Source: Phyllobacterium pellucidum
GTDB taxonomy: Bacteria > Pseudomonadota > Alphaproteobacteria > Rhizobiales > Rhizobiaceae
Assembly: GCF_013327855.1 (NCBI RefSeq)
Contig: NZ_JABUMX010000001.1
Span: forward strand, 868,001-932,000
Direction of reading: 5' to 3'
Length of the DNA stretch: 64,000 nucleotides
A program made the translations under genes and the position numbers. Positions 29,303 through 37,783 of the stretch are shown piece after piece. The notes under the pieces are model-generated. The model made no database searches and was not told where the DNA came from. It saw only the letters and a program-made list of their open reading frames with translations. Numbering within the stretch: position 1 is the stretch's first letter; each line of letters starts with the position of its first letter.

Positions 29303-30633
29303 CATTCGGCCGCCTGCAGGATGTTTCTCGGCGCGGGAAGCCCCTCGGGCTTCGGGCCGCCATAGGCCCAGTCGAGCAGTTCGACCGTGTGGACGATCGG
29401 CAATCTTGATCCGCCGGCGATCTGGGTGATGCAGCCTATATTGCCGGTGGCGACGATGCTGGCGCCGGTCGCCTCGATATTCTTGACCTTGCGATCCCGC
29501 AGCGTGCGGGCGATTTCCGGCTGCATGATGTTGTAGGTGCCGGCCGAACCGCAGCACAAATGGCCCTCGGCCGGGTCCTTGACGATGAAACCTGCCGCCT
29601 TCAGCAAGTCTTTGGGCTGGCGCGTGATCTTCTGGCCGTGCTGCATCGAGCAGGCGGAATGATAGGCGACGGTCAGGCCGGACGCCTGTTGCGACGCCGG
29701 CATGTCGAGCGTGGCAAGATATTCGGTGACGTCCTTCGCAAGCGACGAGATGCGCGCCGCCTTGTCCTTGTAAGCCGGGTCGAGCCGCAGCATGTAGCCA
29801 TAATCCTTGATCGTCGTGCCGCAACCCGAGGCGGTGATGATGATCGCATCGAGACCGCCTGTCTCAAGTTCGCGTGTCCACGCATCGACGTTGCGGCGCG
29901 CATCCGCGAGCGCTTCCTCTTCGCGGCCCATATGGTGGACCAGCGAGCCGCAGCAGCCCTCGCCTTTTGGCAGGACCACCTCGACGCCGAGGCGATTGAG
30001 AAGCCGGATCGTCGCTTCATTGATACCCGGCTTCAGGACAGGCTGCGCACAGCCGCTGAGAAGCGCTACCCTACCCGTTCTTTCGCCGTTTGGCTTGTGC
30101 ACCCCGGGTACGGCCGAGGACGATGTTGCCGGGACGGAATTCGGCGCAAGTTCGAGCATCGCCGCCAGTGGCTTCGTTGCCGTCAGCGAGCCGAACAGTC
30201 CAGCTAACGGCCGCCCAAACCTTGCGAGGTTGAGCGCCAGGCGAAACCGCCCGGGATAGGGCAGGACGAAGGCAAGCACGCCGCGGGTCATCCGGTTCAT
30301 AAGCGGACGCTTGTAGGTCTTCTCGATGTGGGCGCGCGCATTGTCGACGAGATGCATGTAGTTGACCCCCGATGGGCAGGTCGTCATGCACGAAAGGCAC
30401 GAAAGGCAGCGGTCGATATGTTTGACGATCTGCTCGTCGGCCGGACGGCCGTTTTCCAGCATATCCTTGATGAGATAGATGCGGCCGCGCGGGCTATCGA
30501 GTTCGTTGCCGAGCGTCACGTAGGTCGGACAAGTGGCCGTGCAGAAGCCGCAATGCACGCATTTGCGCAGGATCTTTTCAGACTCGGCGACACCCGGATC
30601 GAGAAGCTGCTCGGGGCTGAAATTTGTCTGCAC
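29302..30633 (-). CDS. glcF: glycolate oxidase iron-sulfur subunit GlcF
   Basis: Two ferredoxin-like clusters are visible in CVHCGFCTATCPTY and CLSCLSCMTTCPSG, followed by two CCG domains (LSGCAQPVLKPG with GEGCCGSLVHHMG, and HSACSMQHG with LCCGSAGTYNIMQP). This is the normal GlcF layout. The GTG at 30633 (VQTNFSPEQLLDPGVAESEKILRKC) is chosen because AGGAG lies six bases upstream. The longer open frame is antisense-like sequence over glcE. Its start is one base after the glcE stop, so the glcD-E-F genes are tightly coupled. With GlcD and GlcE it oxidises glycolate to glyoxylate and passes electrons to the respiratory chain. Confidence 0.95.
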   Translation of the reverse strand: MQTNFSPEQLLDPGVAESEKILRKCVHCGFCTATCPTYVTLGNELDSPRGRIYLIKDMLENGRPADEQIVKHIDRCLSCLSCMTTCPSGVNYMHLVDNARAHIEKTYKRPLMNRMTRGVLAFVLPYPGRFRLALNLARFGRPLAGLFGSLTATKPLAAMLELAPNSVPATSSSAVPGVHKPNGERTGRVALLSGCAQPVLKPGINEATIRLLNRLGVEVVLPKGEGCCGSLVHHMGREEEALADARRNVDAWTRELETGGLDAIIITASGCGTTIKDYGYMLRLDPAYKDKAARISSLAKDVTEYLATLDMPASQQASGLTVAYHSACSMQHGQKITRQPKDLLKAAGFIVKDPAEGHLCCGSAGTYNIMQPEIARTLRDRKVKNIEATGASIVATGNIGCITQIAGGSRLPIVHTVELLDWAYGGPKPEGLPAPRNILQAAE

Positions 30634-30634
30634 G

Positions 30635-31846
30635 CTACACTCCTGCAACCATGCGGCCGGGATTAAGAATGCCGCTCGGATCGAATTGCTGTTTGAGGCG
30701 CTTCGAAAGCGCCGCCAGCGGGGCGGCCTGCGGCTCGAACACGGGGACGGCCGCCCGAACACTTGCGGGCCCCCGTACCAAGGTTGCATGCCCGCCGCCA
30801 TATTTGCGCAAGAGCGCCCTTACGGCGTCCGCTTCCGGCTCGCCCTCCATGCGCAACCAGACGAGGCCGCCCTGCCAATCGTAATAGGCATCGACTGCCG
30901 CTCCCATGCGCAGGGAGGCGACGAGCTTGCAGGCCTCCATCGGCACCATGGAAACACGCCAAACCAGCTGCTCCGTACCGTCGGCGAAAGGGATGACGTC
31001 GCGGATTTCCTGCCAGAGCCGGCGCGACTGGTCGCCGGAGACGTCCGCCATCTCGCCTGCCGAGGCCAGGAGGTTCTTCAGCATGGTCATGCGGTCGGCA
31101 ACCGAAGGCGCAAACCCTTCGAGCCGCAGCAGGGTCGAAGCCTCGCCGCCGAGCGCGCCATCGATGACCCTTGCCGCAACGTTGCCCGGAAGATGGGCGG
31201 CAGATGCCACCTCGCCACTCGACCCCGTGGCGATTGCCATGGCGCGCGCCGCCTCGTCATCGGCAAGACCGCGTATGACGAGCGTCGATTCGGTCTCGGG
31301 CGCCGGGAGCACCTTGAAGGTGATCTCGGTGGCGATTCCGAGCGTGCCCCAGGAATTGGCCATGCCTTTCGACAGGTCGTAACCGGTCACGTTCTTGACG
31401 ACGCGTCCGCCGGATTTGAACAATTCACCCCGGCCGGAGACGACCCGCACGCCGAGCACGTGGTCGCGCGCCGATCCGGCCTTGAGGCGGCGCGGTCCGC
31501 AAAGATTGGTAGCAAGCAAACCCCCAAGCGTCCCCTGCCCCGCAGGCTGTCCCAGAAGCGGTCCGTAATCCATCGGCTCGAACTGAAACGCCTGCCGGCT
31601 TGCCGCAAGCAGCGCCTCGAGTTCGGCAACTGGCGTGCCTGCCTTGGCGCTCAAGACCAGTTCATGCGGCTCGTAGAGCGTGACGCCGGCATAATCCGAC
31701 AATGCGATCGTATGCTCGGTCTGCAACGGCCGGCCGAGCCCGCGCTTGGAGCCCTGGCCGACGACTTCCACCGGCGCGTTGGCGCCAAGGGCCCATTGCA
31801 CCGCTTCGACGATCTCATCCTCGGATTTAGGCTGGAAAATGCTCAC
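30635..31846 (-). CDS. glcE: glycolate oxidase FAD-binding subunit GlcE
   Basis: This FAD-linked oxidase-type subunit of 403 residues has VEVVGQGSKRGLGRPL and the FAD-binding GQPAGQGTLGGLLATNLCGPRRLKAGSARDHVLGVRVVSGRGEL block, then VVKNVTGYDLSKGMANSWGTLGIATEITFKVLP. It starts with GTG at 31846, one base after the glcD stop, and ends one base before glcF. GlcE resembles GlcD but is shorter and is required for activity of the complex. GTG starts in both glcE and glcF may tune subunit ratios. Confidence 0.95.
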   Translation of the reverse strand: MSIFQPKSEDEIVEAVQWALGANAPVEVVGQGSKRGLGRPLQTEHTIALSDYAGVTLYEPHELVLSAKAGTPVAELEALLAASRQAFQFEPMDYGPLLGQPAGQGTLGGLLATNLCGPRRLKAGSARDHVLGVRVVSGRGELFKSGGRVVKNVTGYDLSKGMANSWGTLGIATEITFKVLPAPETESTLVIRGLADDEAARAMAIATGSSGEVASAAHLPGNVAARVIDGALGGEASTLLRLEGFAPSVADRMTMLKNLLASAGEMADVSGDQSRRLWQEIRDVIPFADGTEQLVWRVSMVPMEACKLVASLRMGAAVDAYYDWQGGLVWLRMEGEPEADAVRALLRKYGGGHATLVRGPASVRAAVPVFEPQAAPLAALSKRLKQQFDPSGILNPGRMVAGV

Positions 31847-31847
31847 G

Positions 31848-33344
31848 CTAGAATCTCGGAATGTCGGGAAACGGCATCTTACCCTGGTGCACGTGCATGC
31901 GCCCGAGTTCAGCGCAGCGGTGCAGTTGCGGGAAGACCTTGCCGGGATTGAGCAGATGCTTGTCGTCGAAGGCGCACTTGACGCGGATCTGCTGGTTGAG
32001 ATCGGTGTCGTTGAACATTTCCGGCATCAGATCGCGCTTCTCGACACCGACGCCGTGTTCACCGGTCAGCACCCCGCCCACCTTGACGCAGAGCCGCAAT
32101 ATGTCGGCACCGAAACTTTCCGCCTTGTGCAGTTGCTCCGGTATGTTCGCGTCATAGAGGATAAGCGGATGCAGGTTGCCGTCGCCGGCGTGAAAGACAT
32201 TCGCAACGCGCAATCCATACTTCTCCGAGAGTTCCCGCATGCCGGCCAGCACCTTCGGCAATTCCTTGCGCGGTATGGTACCGTCCATGCAAAGGTAGTC
32301 CGGCGAGATACGGCCTACGGCGGGAAATGCCGCCTTGCGTCCTGCCCAGAATATCATTCGTTCTTCTTCGCTCTGCGAGACGACGCAAGTCGTTGCGCCA
32401 TTCTTGCGCGCAATCGCCTCGACCATGGCGATGAGGTGATCGACCTCGACCACGGGACCGTCGAGTTCAACGATAAGGAGGGCCTCTACATCGAGCGGAT
32501 AGCCGGCATGGACGAAGTCCTCGGCGGCATGGATGGCCGGCCTGTCCATCATCTCCATGCCGCCCGGGATGATACCGGCGGCAATGACATCGGCCACGCA
32601 CTGACCGGCTTCCTCGCTGGTCGGAAAGCCAACCATCAGGGCACGTGCCGTTGTCGGCTTCTGGAGAATGCGGACGGTCACTTCGGTGACGACCCCCAGC
32701 AGCCCTTCCGAGCCGGTCATCAGCCCAAGCAGATCATAGCCATCGCTATCGAGATGCTTGCCCCCGAGGCGAATGATGTCGCCATTGATGAGGACCATCT
32801 CGATGCCAAGGACATTATTGGCCGTCAGCCCGTATTTCAGGCAGTGTACGCCGCCGGAGTTTTCAGCGACGTTGCCGCCGATCGAGCAGGCAATCTGCGA
32901 CGATGGATCAGGGGCATAGTAGAAGCCCTCGTGCTCGACCGCCTTCGTTATGCCGAGGTTCGTCACGCCGGGCTGGACGACGGCAACGCGGTTCGGAAAA
33001 TCGATTTCGAGGATGCGATTGAAGCGTGACATGACGAGGAGCACGGCGTCCTCAAGCGGCAGCGCACCGCCGGAAAGCGAGGTTCCAGAGCCACGCGGCA
33101 CGACCTTCACATTGTTCTCGTGGCAATATTTGAGGACGCGGGAAACCTGGGCAACGGTTTGCGGTAGAACCACCACGAGCGGCAACTGCCGATAGGCAGT
33201 CAATGCGTCGGACTCGAAAGCGCGCATTTCGTTGGTGACGTCGACGACGCCCTCGCCCGGAACAATCGCGCGCAATGCCGTAACGATCTCGGCCCGGCGG
33301 CCAAGCGTCGCTTCATCACTTTTCGGCATTGTCAGTCCGGTCAT
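31848..33344 (-). CDS. glcD: glycolate oxidase subunit GlcD (FAD-linked)
   Basis: The 498-residue flavoprotein has the FAD PCMH-type domain (VVPRGSGTSLSGGALP and DPSSQIACSIGGNVAENSGGVHCLKYGLTANNVLG) and the C-terminal oxidase block with FHAGDGNLHPLILYD and the terminal GGVLTGEHGVGVEKRDLM. It is the catalytic subunit that oxidises glycolate, and it can also accept D-lactate-like 2-hydroxyacids. GGGAG lies five bases before the ATG. It leads the glcDEF operon, divergent from a LysR gene whose product may control it. Confidence 0.96.
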   Translation of the reverse strand: MTGLTMPKSDEATLGRRAEIVTALRAIVPGEGVVDVTNEMRAFESDALTAYRQLPLVVVLPQTVAQVSRVLKYCHENNVKVVPRGSGTSLSGGALPLEDAVLLVMSRFNRILEIDFPNRVAVVQPGVTNLGITKAVEHEGFYYAPDPSSQIACSIGGNVAENSGGVHCLKYGLTANNVLGIEMVLINGDIIRLGGKHLDSDGYDLLGLMTGSEGLLGVVTEVTVRILQKPTTARALMVGFPTSEEAGQCVADVIAAGIIPGGMEMMDRPAIHAAEDFVHAGYPLDVEALLIVELDGPVVEVDHLIAMVEAIARKNGATTCVVSQSEEERMIFWAGRKAAFPAVGRISPDYLCMDGTIPRKELPKVLAGMRELSEKYGLRVANVFHAGDGNLHPLILYDANIPEQLHKAESFGADILRLCVKVGGVLTGEHGVGVEKRDLMPEMFNDTDLNQQIRVKCAFDDKHLLNPGKVFPQLHRCAELGRMHVHQGKMPFPDIPRF

Positions 33345-33362
33345 TGCCTCTCCCTTGCCAAC

Positions 33363-33422
33363 AGCGCTAGCGCTACTGGTAAACTATCTTTACCTCTTGC
33401 CCGGCACGAATGTAAATAGTTT
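33363..33422. promoter_or_regulatory. dyads in the glcD/LysR divergent promoter region
   Basis: A perfect 12-base palindrome AGCGCTAGCGCT lies at 33363-33374. An exact inverted repeat AAACTAT (33381-33387) / ATAGTTT (33416-33422) also sits in the 184-base gap between divergent glcD and the LysR gene. Either could be the regulator's binding site; LysR proteins typically bind spaced dyads in such gaps. Confidence 0.4.
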
Positions 33423-33528
33423 AGAACCTTTCTCGATCGGAGAGAACAGGCCGTGCGGCGATCTCGCCTGCGATGAATTTCAAGGCTTGGGGACTTGACG
33501 TTTGATTTGCGCCAGTGAGAGTGCGCGC

Positions 33529-34428
33529 ATGAGTGAATTCAACGATATGGAAGTGTTTGCCCGCGTGGTTGCCGCCGGCAGCATGTCGGCAGCGGGCCGC
33601 GAGCTTGGCCTTTCACCAGCGGTCGTATCCAAGCGGCTGCGGCGGCTGGAAGAACGGCTCGGCACGCGGCTTCTGCAGCGTACGACGCGCCAGATCGCGC
33701 TCACCGAAACCGGGCAAGGCTATTACGAGCGCGTGCTCGCAATCCTCGCCGGGGTCGAGGAGGCCGAGGCCTTCGTGTCGCGCCGTTCCGAACAGGCGCA
33801 CGGGATGCTGAAGGTCGCCGTGCCGACGACGTTCGGGCGCATGCATATCGCGCCGCACCTCGAACCCTTCATGCGCGCCAATCCCGACCTTGCCGTCAAC
33901 CTCGTCCTTGCCGATGAGTTCGTCGATATCGTCGGCGAAGGCTACGACCTTGCGGTCCGAATTGCGGAACTTTCCGATTCGAGCCTCGTTGCGCGCAAGC
34001 TTGCGCCGGTCGAGCGCTTTCTGGTCGCCTCCCCTCGCTACGTGGCCGAGCACGGCACGCCGAAATCCTTCTCCGATCTCGAAAATCATATCTGCCTTGC
34101 CGCGCATAATGGCGACCCGTGGCGTCTGGTCGGCCCTTACGGCGCTGTGGTCTGGCGTCCCTCCGGGCCGCTCCTGACAAATTCGAGTGAAGTGGTGCGC
34201 GAGGCAGTGCTCGGCGGACTCGGCATCGCCCTGCGTTCCACCTGGGATATCGGTCCCGAACTGGCGACGGGACAACTTGTGCGCGTTCTTAGCGACTATG
34301 CCGCCTCGCGTAACGTCGCCATCTACGCGGTATATCCGTCGCGGCAATTCCTGCCGGCGAAAGTGCGCCTGTTCATCGACTATCTTGCGGCGCTCTATGG
34401 ACCGGTGCCGCCATGGGACAGGCACTGA
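33529..34428 (+). CDS. LysR-family transcriptional regulator
   Basis: The N-terminal helix-turn-helix (MEVFARVVAAGSMSAAGRELGLSPAVVSKRLRRLEERLGTRLL) is followed by a substrate-binding-like effector domain (GMLKVAVPTTFGRMHIAPHLEPFM...). The ATG at 33529 (MSEFNDMEVF) fits the family start; the TTG nine codons earlier does not. It belongs to the large AaeR/DmlR-like group that often regulates hydroxyacid or aromatic catabolism. Divergent placement from glcDEF suggests control of glycolate oxidation. E. coli instead uses a GntR protein (GlcC), and a GntR/FadR gene also lies 2.4 kb away, so the assignment is open. Confidence 0.9.
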   Translation: MSEFNDMEVFARVVAAGSMSAAGRELGLSPAVVSKRLRRLEERLGTRLLQRTTRQIALTETGQGYYERVLAILAGVEEAEAFVSRRSEQAHGMLKVAVPTTFGRMHIAPHLEPFMRANPDLAVNLVLADEFVDIVGEGYDLAVRIAELSDSSLVARKLAPVERFLVASPRYVAEHGTPKSFSDLENHICLAAHNGDPWRLVGPYGAVVWRPSGPLLTNSSEVVREAVLGGLGIALRSTWDIGPELATGQLVRVLSDYAASRNVAIYAVYPSRQFLPAKVRLFIDYLAALYGPVPPWDRH

Positions 34429-35736
34429 TCAATCGTCGGCATGCGATTTGCGGATCGACTTTACGACAAACCACATGGCGATGATCGCAACCGGCACGAA
34501 TATGGCGGTAAGGACTGTCGAATGCAGGTCGGGAATGTAAGTTTCCGCACCCTTGGCCAGGTAATAGAACAGGCCGACGACATAGTAGGAGATCGCCGCG
34601 ACCGACAGCCCCTCGACCGTTCGCTGCAACCGCAACTGCAGTTGCGCGCGATGGTTCATCGAGGTCAGGAGATCGCGGTTCTGGCGTTCGAGCTCCACAT
34701 CGACCGAAGTCCGCAGCAATGTCGCCGCGCGCGAAAGCTTCTCGGAGAGGCTCTCCTGCCGTTCGCTGACCGAGCGGCACGTGCGCATCGCCGGCGCCAT
34801 GCGGCGCTGAATGAAGGCGCCCCAGGTTTCATAGCCGGTGACCGGTTCCTCCTGCAACGCCGCAAGGCGTTCAAGGACGATGCCGTTATAGGCGCGGCTG
34901 GCACCGAAGCGGTAGAGGCTCGAAGCCGCGTCCGCTTCGAGTTCGGCCGCAAGCGAGGTCAATTCGTCGAGCAATTTGTGGCTGTCGGAGGTTGCATCGC
35001 GCATCTCATTGGTGAGGCCGGCAAGACGATCCTCGATCCGGCGGATGCGCGGCGACAGCGAATGCGCCAGCGGGAGGCCGAGCATCGCCAGCGTCCGGTA
35101 AGTCTCGATCTCGATGACACGCTGCGACAGCGCGCCGGCACGCGCTGGGGACAGCCCATTGTCGAGGATGAGAATGCGCGTCAGGCCGTCGCGGTCCTGG
35201 CGAAAATCCGTGACGATCGAGGCGAGACCACCTTCGACATCACTGTAGCAAAGGCTTGCGGGATCGAACTCGCTGATCATCGCCAGCGCATTTGCGTCCT
35301 TCTTGACGATCTCCAGCCGCACGCCATCGATGACGGTGCCGGGCGGGTTGAAACCATGGCCGAAAGGATGCTGCGCCCCCGCGCCGCTGCGCGGCATAGG
35401 ACCTTCCCAGAGATAGGTCGAAAACTCGGTATGGCGTTCCCAGCGCAAGGTACCATTGCCCCACGGCATGACGTGGTGGCGGGCATCGCGCGCAGGCGGC
35501 GCGATGCCGATGCTGCGGCTGAGTTCGGCCAGAACCGCATGATCGACCGTCGAGCCGCCTTCGGTCATGAAGGCGAGCTGGATCAGGAGGCGGGGCGTAT
35601 CGACAAGCGGATAGGGCCGCGCATGCACCTCGCCGAGCGCCACGGCGCGTTCCGCATGCGCGGGAAAACCGAGAACGCCGCCGACAACGGACGCAAGCTC
35701 GGCAGCTGTCGCGACTGATTTTAGTCTCTTGGCCAT
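34429..35736 (-). CDS. DUF3422 family membrane-anchored protein
   Basis: The 435-residue protein opens with a helix and the DUF3422 signature HAERAVALGEVHARPYPLVDTPRLLIQLAFM. It continues through WERHTEFSTYLWEG and a long helical region, and ends with two hydrophobic segments (AAISYYVVGLFYYLAKG and VLTAIFVPVAIIAMWFVVKSI) and a basic tail. The likely form is a large cytoplasmic domain anchored by a C-terminal hairpin in the membrane. The family is widespread in Proteobacteria and has no known function. Its stop directly abuts the convergent LysR stop without an intervening terminator. Confidence 0.88.
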   Translation of the reverse strand: MAKRLKSVATAAELASVVGGVLGFPAHAERAVALGEVHARPYPLVDTPRLLIQLAFMTEGGSTVDHAVLAELSRSIGIAPPARDARHHVMPWGNGTLRWERHTEFSTYLWEGPMPRSGAGAQHPFGHGFNPPGTVIDGVRLEIVKKDANALAMISEFDPASLCYSDVEGGLASIVTDFRQDRDGLTRILILDNGLSPARAGALSQRVIEIETYRTLAMLGLPLAHSLSPRIRRIEDRLAGLTNEMRDATSDSHKLLDELTSLAAELEADAASSLYRFGASRAYNGIVLERLAALQEEPVTGYETWGAFIQRRMAPAMRTCRSVSERQESLSEKLSRAATLLRTSVDVELERQNRDLLTSMNHRAQLQLRLQRTVEGLSVAAISYYVVGLFYYLAKGAETYIPDLHSTVLTAIFVPVAIIAMWFVVKSIRKSHADD

Positions 35737-35857
35737 ATATCCCCTGACCGGTCTTGGGCTTGATCGGCTGTCACAGGATCGTGAACGGATTGGGTCCGGC
35801 TTTCAACAGATTCTATTTTGTCGTGGCTGCGGCAAATAAGACCCCGCACTGCCTTGC

Positions 35858-35882
35858 AACTGGATCATTGATTTGACCAGTT
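35858..35882. promoter_or_regulatory. candidate operator upstream of the FadR/GntR gene
   Basis: AACTGG (35858-35863) and CCAGTT (35877-35882) form a perfect inverted repeat with a 13-base spacer, 55 bases before the GntR start. It could be an autoregulatory site, but the spacing is wider than classical FadR-type operators. Confidence 0.3.
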
Positions 35883-35936
35883 TCGATTTTTGCCGCTAGG
35901 CTGCGGATCGATATCTTTCTTGCGGACCCGCTATCC

Positions 35937-36719
35937 ATGAGCAGCCCCATCTTCGCGCGTATCCAGTCCTCCCGCACGGCCGATGATATTGTCGGCCAGA
36001 TCGAAACGCTTATCCTCGAAGGCGTTCTGCGCGTCGGTGATCGTCTCCCCGGCGAGCGCGACCTTTCCGTACAGTTTGACGTCTCGCGACCGATCCTGCG
36101 CAATGCATTGAAACTCCTGGAGACTAAGGGCCTGCTTGTGACGCGGCATGGCGGCGGAACTTTCGTCGCCGATGTCATTGGCGAGGTGTTTTCCAAGCCC
36201 ATGATGGATCTCATATCCAGCCACCGCAAGGCCGCCGCCGACTATCTCGAATACCGGCGCGAAATCGAGAGCGTCGCTGCCGAATACGCCGCACGGCGCG
36301 CGACGGAGGATGACAGGCTCATGCTACATCGCATCATGACCGCGATGGAGGAGGCCTATAAGGCCAATGATTTCAAGCGCGAAGCCGAACTCGACGTCGA
36401 ACTGCACAATGCTATCGGCGAATGCGCGCACAATATTATCCTGCTGCACACGCTGCGATCCTGTTACCGCCTGCTCGCCGACGATGTCTTCTATAATCGT
36501 ACGGTGATTTACGGTTTCCCCGGGGCGCGCGAAAAACTGCTGGACCAGCACAAGGCGATATTCGCGGCCATCATCAATTCAAATCCCACTGCGGCGCGCG
36601 CGGCAGTCGGGCAACATATCGACTTCATCGAGCAGGCGCAGAGCGAAGCAGCGCGCAGCAGCGCCTGGCAGAACGTATCGCGCCTGCGCCGCAACCAGCG
36701 CGAGTCGGAACGCGGATGA
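35937..36719 (+). CDS. FadR-subfamily GntR transcriptional regulator
   Basis: The N-terminal winged helix (IETLILEGVLRVGDRLPGERDLSVQFDVSRPILRNALKLLETKGLLVTRHGGGTFVAD) is followed by an FCD ligand domain. Conserved D, H and H metal/ligand residues occur in DVELHNAIGECAHN and the C-terminal QHKAIFAAIINSNPTAARAAVGQHI. The 260 residues are typical of the PdhR/LldR/GlcC branch, which senses pyruvate, lactate or glycolate. It could therefore act on glcDEF 2.6 kb away, but a LysR gene is closer. Its stop overlaps the start of the phosphatase gene (ATGA). Confidence 0.9.
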   Translation: MSSPIFARIQSSRTADDIVGQIETLILEGVLRVGDRLPGERDLSVQFDVSRPILRNALKLLETKGLLVTRHGGGTFVADVIGEVFSKPMMDLISSHRKAAADYLEYRREIESVAAEYAARRATEDDRLMLHRIMTAMEEAYKANDFKREAELDVELHNAIGECAHNIILLHTLRSCYRLLADDVFYNRTVIYGFPGAREKLLDQHKAIFAAIINSNPTAARAAVGQHIDFIEQAQSEAARSSAWQNVSRLRRNQRESERG

Positions 36720-37468
36720 TCGGGTTTGACCAGGCGCGCGGGCCAGCAGGACTGCGCATCTATGCCATTGGCGACGTCCATGGCCGTTTCGATCTGCTGC
36801 AGGGGATGCACCGGCTGATCGCAAGGGAAAACGCCAAACAGCCGCCGCACGACTGGCTCGTCATCCACCTCGGCGACTATGTCGATCGCGGGCCGCAATC
36901 GCGAGAGGTGCTTGATCTGCTGGAGCGCGAGACGCTGCAGTCGCGCAATATGCTGGCACTTGCCGGCAATCACGATATCGGACTGCTGGACTTTCTTTCG
37001 ACCGGCGATGCGTTCGGCGTTTTCGCCCATAATGGCGGACGGCAGACCGCTCTTTCTTACGGTGTCGATATCGATTTCGACGATGCGGTCTCGGTGCTTG
37101 CGGGGTGGAAAGAACTGGTTCGCGCCATACCCCCTGCGCACAAGCAATTCCTGCGCGGGCTCAAGCGTTCGGTCGCCTTCGGCGATTTTTACTTCTGCCA
37201 TGCCGGCATCCGGCCCGGCGTCCCACTCGACCTGCAGAACCCGGATGACCTTATCTGGATACGCGGCGAATTCCTCAACAATGCAACGCTTCATCCAAAG
37301 GTCATCGTGCACGGCCACACGCCGGTTGACGACGCGGACGTCCGGTCAAACCGCGTGAACCTCGATACCGGCGCCTTTGCCAGTGGCCGGCTCAGCGGCT
37401 TGATGATCGAAGAGGACAGGAAGCTGTTGCTGGAGGTGGCTCAGCGCGACGACGTGCTTACACCGTAA
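36716..37468 (+). CDS. PPP-family metallophosphoesterase (serine/threonine phosphatase-like)
   Basis: The signature trio GDVHG, GDYVDRG and GNHD is present in order, followed by FCHAGIRPG and VHGHTPV, which supply the remaining metal-binding histidines. At 250 residues it matches bacterial PrpA/PrpE/ApaH-like phosphatases of the PPP superfamily. Substrate could be phosphoproteins or dinucleoside polyphosphates. It is translationally coupled to the upstream GntR gene by a 4-base overlap, an uncommon pairing. A small minus-strand frame overlaps its last 28 bases. Confidence 0.9.
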   Translation: MIGFDQARGPAGLRIYAIGDVHGRFDLLQGMHRLIARENAKQPPHDWLVIHLGDYVDRGPQSREVLDLLERETLQSRNMLALAGNHDIGLLDFLSTGDAFGVFAHNGGRQTALSYGVDIDFDDAVSVLAGWKELVRAIPPAHKQFLRGLKRSVAFGDFYFCHAGIRPGVPLDLQNPDDLIWIRGEFLNNATLHPKVIVHGHTPVDDADVRSNRVNLDTGAFASGRLSGLMIEEDRKLLLEVAQRDDVLTP

Positions 37469-37596
37469 CCATCGCTGGAGACGACACGCCCGCCGGCATC
37501 CACCGAGAAAAGACCTACGCCCATGAACAGAATGGCTGAGAGCATTACGGCAGTCAAAAGTGCAGCACTCTTGGTGGTCATTTTAGGCGTTTCCAT
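37441..37596 (-). CDS. possible small single-span membrane protein
   Basis: A 51-codon frame too short for standard calling reads METPKMTTKSAALLTAVMLSAILFMGVGLFSVDAGG then VVSSDGYGVSTSSR. It has a basic N-terminus and one hydrophobic helix, as in a small inner-membrane or signal-anchored protein. The second Met (37581) is an alternative start. No strong ribosome site is visible, and the last 28 bases overlap the 3' end of the convergent phosphatase gene. The hydrophobicity pattern and the otherwise empty 300-base gap favour a real gene, but this is tentative. Confidence 0.4.
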   Translation of the reverse strand: METPKMTTKSAALLTAVMLSAILFMGVGLFSVDAGGRVVSSDGYGVSTSSR

Positions 37597-37783
37597 CGTT
37601 TAGGGCGCGGCTTGATGCCGGTTAGCCGTGGGGGCACTACAGGACAGTTTGCTTACCAACTAGTGAATCGAAGACACGTTCCAAAGGAATCGCCAGTCCC
37701 TATCCGATTCTGGATTTACCTGTTGCAGAGTTGCAACGAATACGTGTGGCGCGTGCTACTTGCGAGGGAGGAAGAAGCCCAAT

